Assembly: GCA_018239705.1 (NCBI GenBank)
Contig: JAFEGS010000078.1
Location: 1-5,732, forward strand
Origin: Verrucomicrobiota bacterium
GTDB taxonomy: Bacteria > Chlamydiota > Chlamydiia > Chlamydiales > FEN-1388
Reading direction: 5' to 3'
Length of the DNA: 5,732 bases
The notes under the pieces are model-generated. The model did not search any database. It saw only the letters and a program-made list of their open reading frames with translations, and was not told the DNA's origin. Shown here in pieces: positions 4,792 to 5,732 of this stretch. Made by a program: the position numbers and the translations under genes. Numbering within the stretch: the first letter of the stretch is position 1; each line of letters starts with the position of its first letter.

Positions 4792-5277
4792 ATGTCTTAT
4801 TCATCACCTACTGCCCCATTGGGTTCACCCTCTTTTGATCATCCTGTTTATACTCATAATGTTCATGATCTACACAAAGAGAAGGTTGAGAGGCTCATAA
4901 ATTATGTAAATCGCAACGTTGACCGGTATGTAGAGCTTGAAGAGAATTTAAATAAGAAGATGGGCACAAAGATGACCTTTCTTAGCGATTTTGTTGCCGA
5001 TGTAAAGCGTATGCATGCAGAAGGGAGACTCTCTTCATATATTATGGAGCAAGAAAGCAAGAAACTACTCTCCCACCGTGATGAATATAGTAATATTTTT
5101 AATGGAGCGTGGAATGATGAGCTTAACACGTATAGTCCTAAGGTACGAGCTACTCTTCAGGGAGGAGATCCCTTTCGTGGAGGCCCATTGAAAGATCTTA
5201 CCTTCGCTGATTGGAATAAATGCTTCGATGAGGTAACTCATTTAACTAAAATAATGGATGGGCATAGTATAGTGTAA
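4792..5277 (+). CDS. Unrecognised 161-residue soluble helical protein
   Basis: AAGGAG (4781-4786) lies five bases before the ATG, a textbook ribosome binding site, and the frame is open for 161 codons. I do not recognise a family. The first ~25 residues are polar and rich in Ser, Pro and His (MSYSSPTAPLGSPS, then DHPVYTHNVHD), unlike a Sec signal and probably disordered. Residues about 27-95 look strongly helical and charged (HKEKVERLINYVNRNVDRYVE, shortened here, and on to QESKKLLSH), possibly a coiled coil or helical bundle. The C-terminal third has a Gly-rich turn GGDPFRGGPLKD (124-135) then another helix. There is one Cys and no membrane segment. A strong terminator separates it from the genes upstream, so it is regulated on its own or by readthrough. 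A Ser/Pro-rich disordered start before a helical body would fit a secreted effector or chaperone client, but nothing proves this. Confidence 0.72.
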   Translation: MSYSSPTAPLGSPSFDHPVYTHNVHDLHKEKVERLINYVNRNVDRYVELEENLNKKMGTKMTFLSDFVADVKRMHAEGRLSSYIMEQESKKLLSHRDEYSNIFNGAWNDELNTYSPKVRATLQGGDPFRGGPLKDLTFADWNKCFDEVTHLTKIMDGHSIV

Positions 5278-5286
5278 TGTGCATCT

Positions 5287-5732
5287 TTACTGTTGACGAT
5301 TAATGACAAGGGAGAGGCTTCCCAGAAGAAGCGCAAGTCCTGCCCCTATCAGATAGACCTCTTGGAGTGTGAGACCGGATACCTGCACAAGAGGTCCTAC
5401 GCCAAATGCGGCTATTCCATAGCCCAGTAAATAGGTAGAGATAACCATTCCGGGAACTGTGTCTGCTATGGGCTTGAGCTGCTTGTCTGCAAAGCTAATG
5501 GTCAGTGGGAGCAGTGCAGAGCAGCCAAAGCCTGCCAGCCCAAATGCAAAAATAGCCACATATTGGTTTGCCTCGCCTACACAGGCAATGAGGAAAAAAG
5601 CAATCATAGAAATTATAGGACAAACTTGATAGGTGAGCTGCACCCGAAACAGCTTTTCAATGGCTGCAAAAAAGAGCCGTCCAAGCGTTACCATGGTCCA
5701 AAAGGCAGTAAGGGCAAGAGACTGCAGGGCAA
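5287..5732 (-). CDS. Major facilitator superfamily transporter, C-terminal half (5' end outside window)
   Basis: The minus-strand frame is open from the window edge to the TAA at 5289-5287: 148 codons. An internal Met (codon at 5694-5692) is preceded in frame by ALQSLALTAFWT without a stop and with no ribosome binding site, so the gene continues beyond the window. About five hydrophobic segments alternate with short polar loops: the edge segment ending FWTMVTLGRLFFAAI, then PIISMIAFFLIACVG, then YVAIFAFGLAGFGCSALLPL, then GMVISTYLLGYGIAAFGVGPL, and finally VYLIGAGLALLLGSLSLVI before a short NRQQ tail. The TLGRLFFA turn and the glycine-rich GLAGFGCSALLPL helix are typical of helices 7 and 9 of major facilitator carriers, so this is the C-terminal domain of a 12-helix permease. 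Substrate cannot be inferred. It converges on the 4792 gene with 9 bases between stops and no terminator between them. Confidence 0.8.
   Translation of the reverse strand, partial: ALQSLALTAFWTMVTLGRLFFAAIEKLFRVQLTYQVCPIISMIAFFLIACVGEANQYVAIFAFGLAGFGCSALLPLTISFADKQLKPIADTVPGMVISTYLLGYGIAAFGVGPLVQVSGLTLQEVYLIGAGLALLLGSLSLVINRQQ

Noticed and set aside
4653..4838. 61-codon open frame MNDLYSAKL...
   Set aside because: It has no ribosome binding site, runs through the terminator stem and overlaps the well-supported 4792 gene in another frame.
1..5732. CRISPR arrays, insertion sequence with transposase, rRNA or complete tRNA genes
   Set aside because: No spaced direct repeats, transposase motifs or RNA gene cores were seen on either strand.

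Overview
The window reads as a compact, moderately AT-rich bacterial chromosome segment, apparently Gram-negative. The sequence does not fix the taxon. Two adjacent exported enzymes that would need cytosolic cosubstrates suggest a host-associated lifestyle (an amoeba-associated chlamydia-like or Legionella-like bacterium is one guess), but this is inference. There are eight protein genes: six complete, and one cut by each window edge.

Left, minus strand (1-1407): a two-gene redox operon. A complete type II NADH dehydrogenase (NDH-2) is followed, with a 13-base overlap, by the first 50 codons of a GMC-family flavin oxidoreductase that runs off the window. Its candidate promoter lies in a 113-base divergent intergenic region, next to a near-consensus sigma70 promoter pointing the other way.

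Middle, plus strand (1465-4170): a small protein with a CxxC...HxxC putative metal site (probably starting at TTG), then a 63-residue two-helix membrane protein, then a tight pair. The pair is a purine nucleoside phosphorylase (PNP) homologue with a clear signal peptide, followed 6 bases later by a choline-kinase/aminoglycoside-phosphotransferase-fold kinase that also begins with a signal-like hydrophobic segment. The PNP homologue has lost several otherwise conserved active-site residues, whereas the kinase keeps its catalytic motifs. This pair is the most unusual content of the window.

Intergenic stretch (4171-4791, 621 bases without a gene): a 199-base nested palindromic element with 20-base terminal inverted repeats (4292-4490), then a segment able to form several hairpins (4555-4753) that ends in a strong intrinsic terminator only 38 bases before the next start codon. 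This could be a small RNA, an attenuated leader, or simply the end of the upstream transcript.

Right (4792-5732): an unrecognised 161-residue, mostly helical soluble protein on the plus strand, meeting head-on (9 bases between stops) the C-terminal half of a major facilitator transporter on the minus strand, cut by the window edge.
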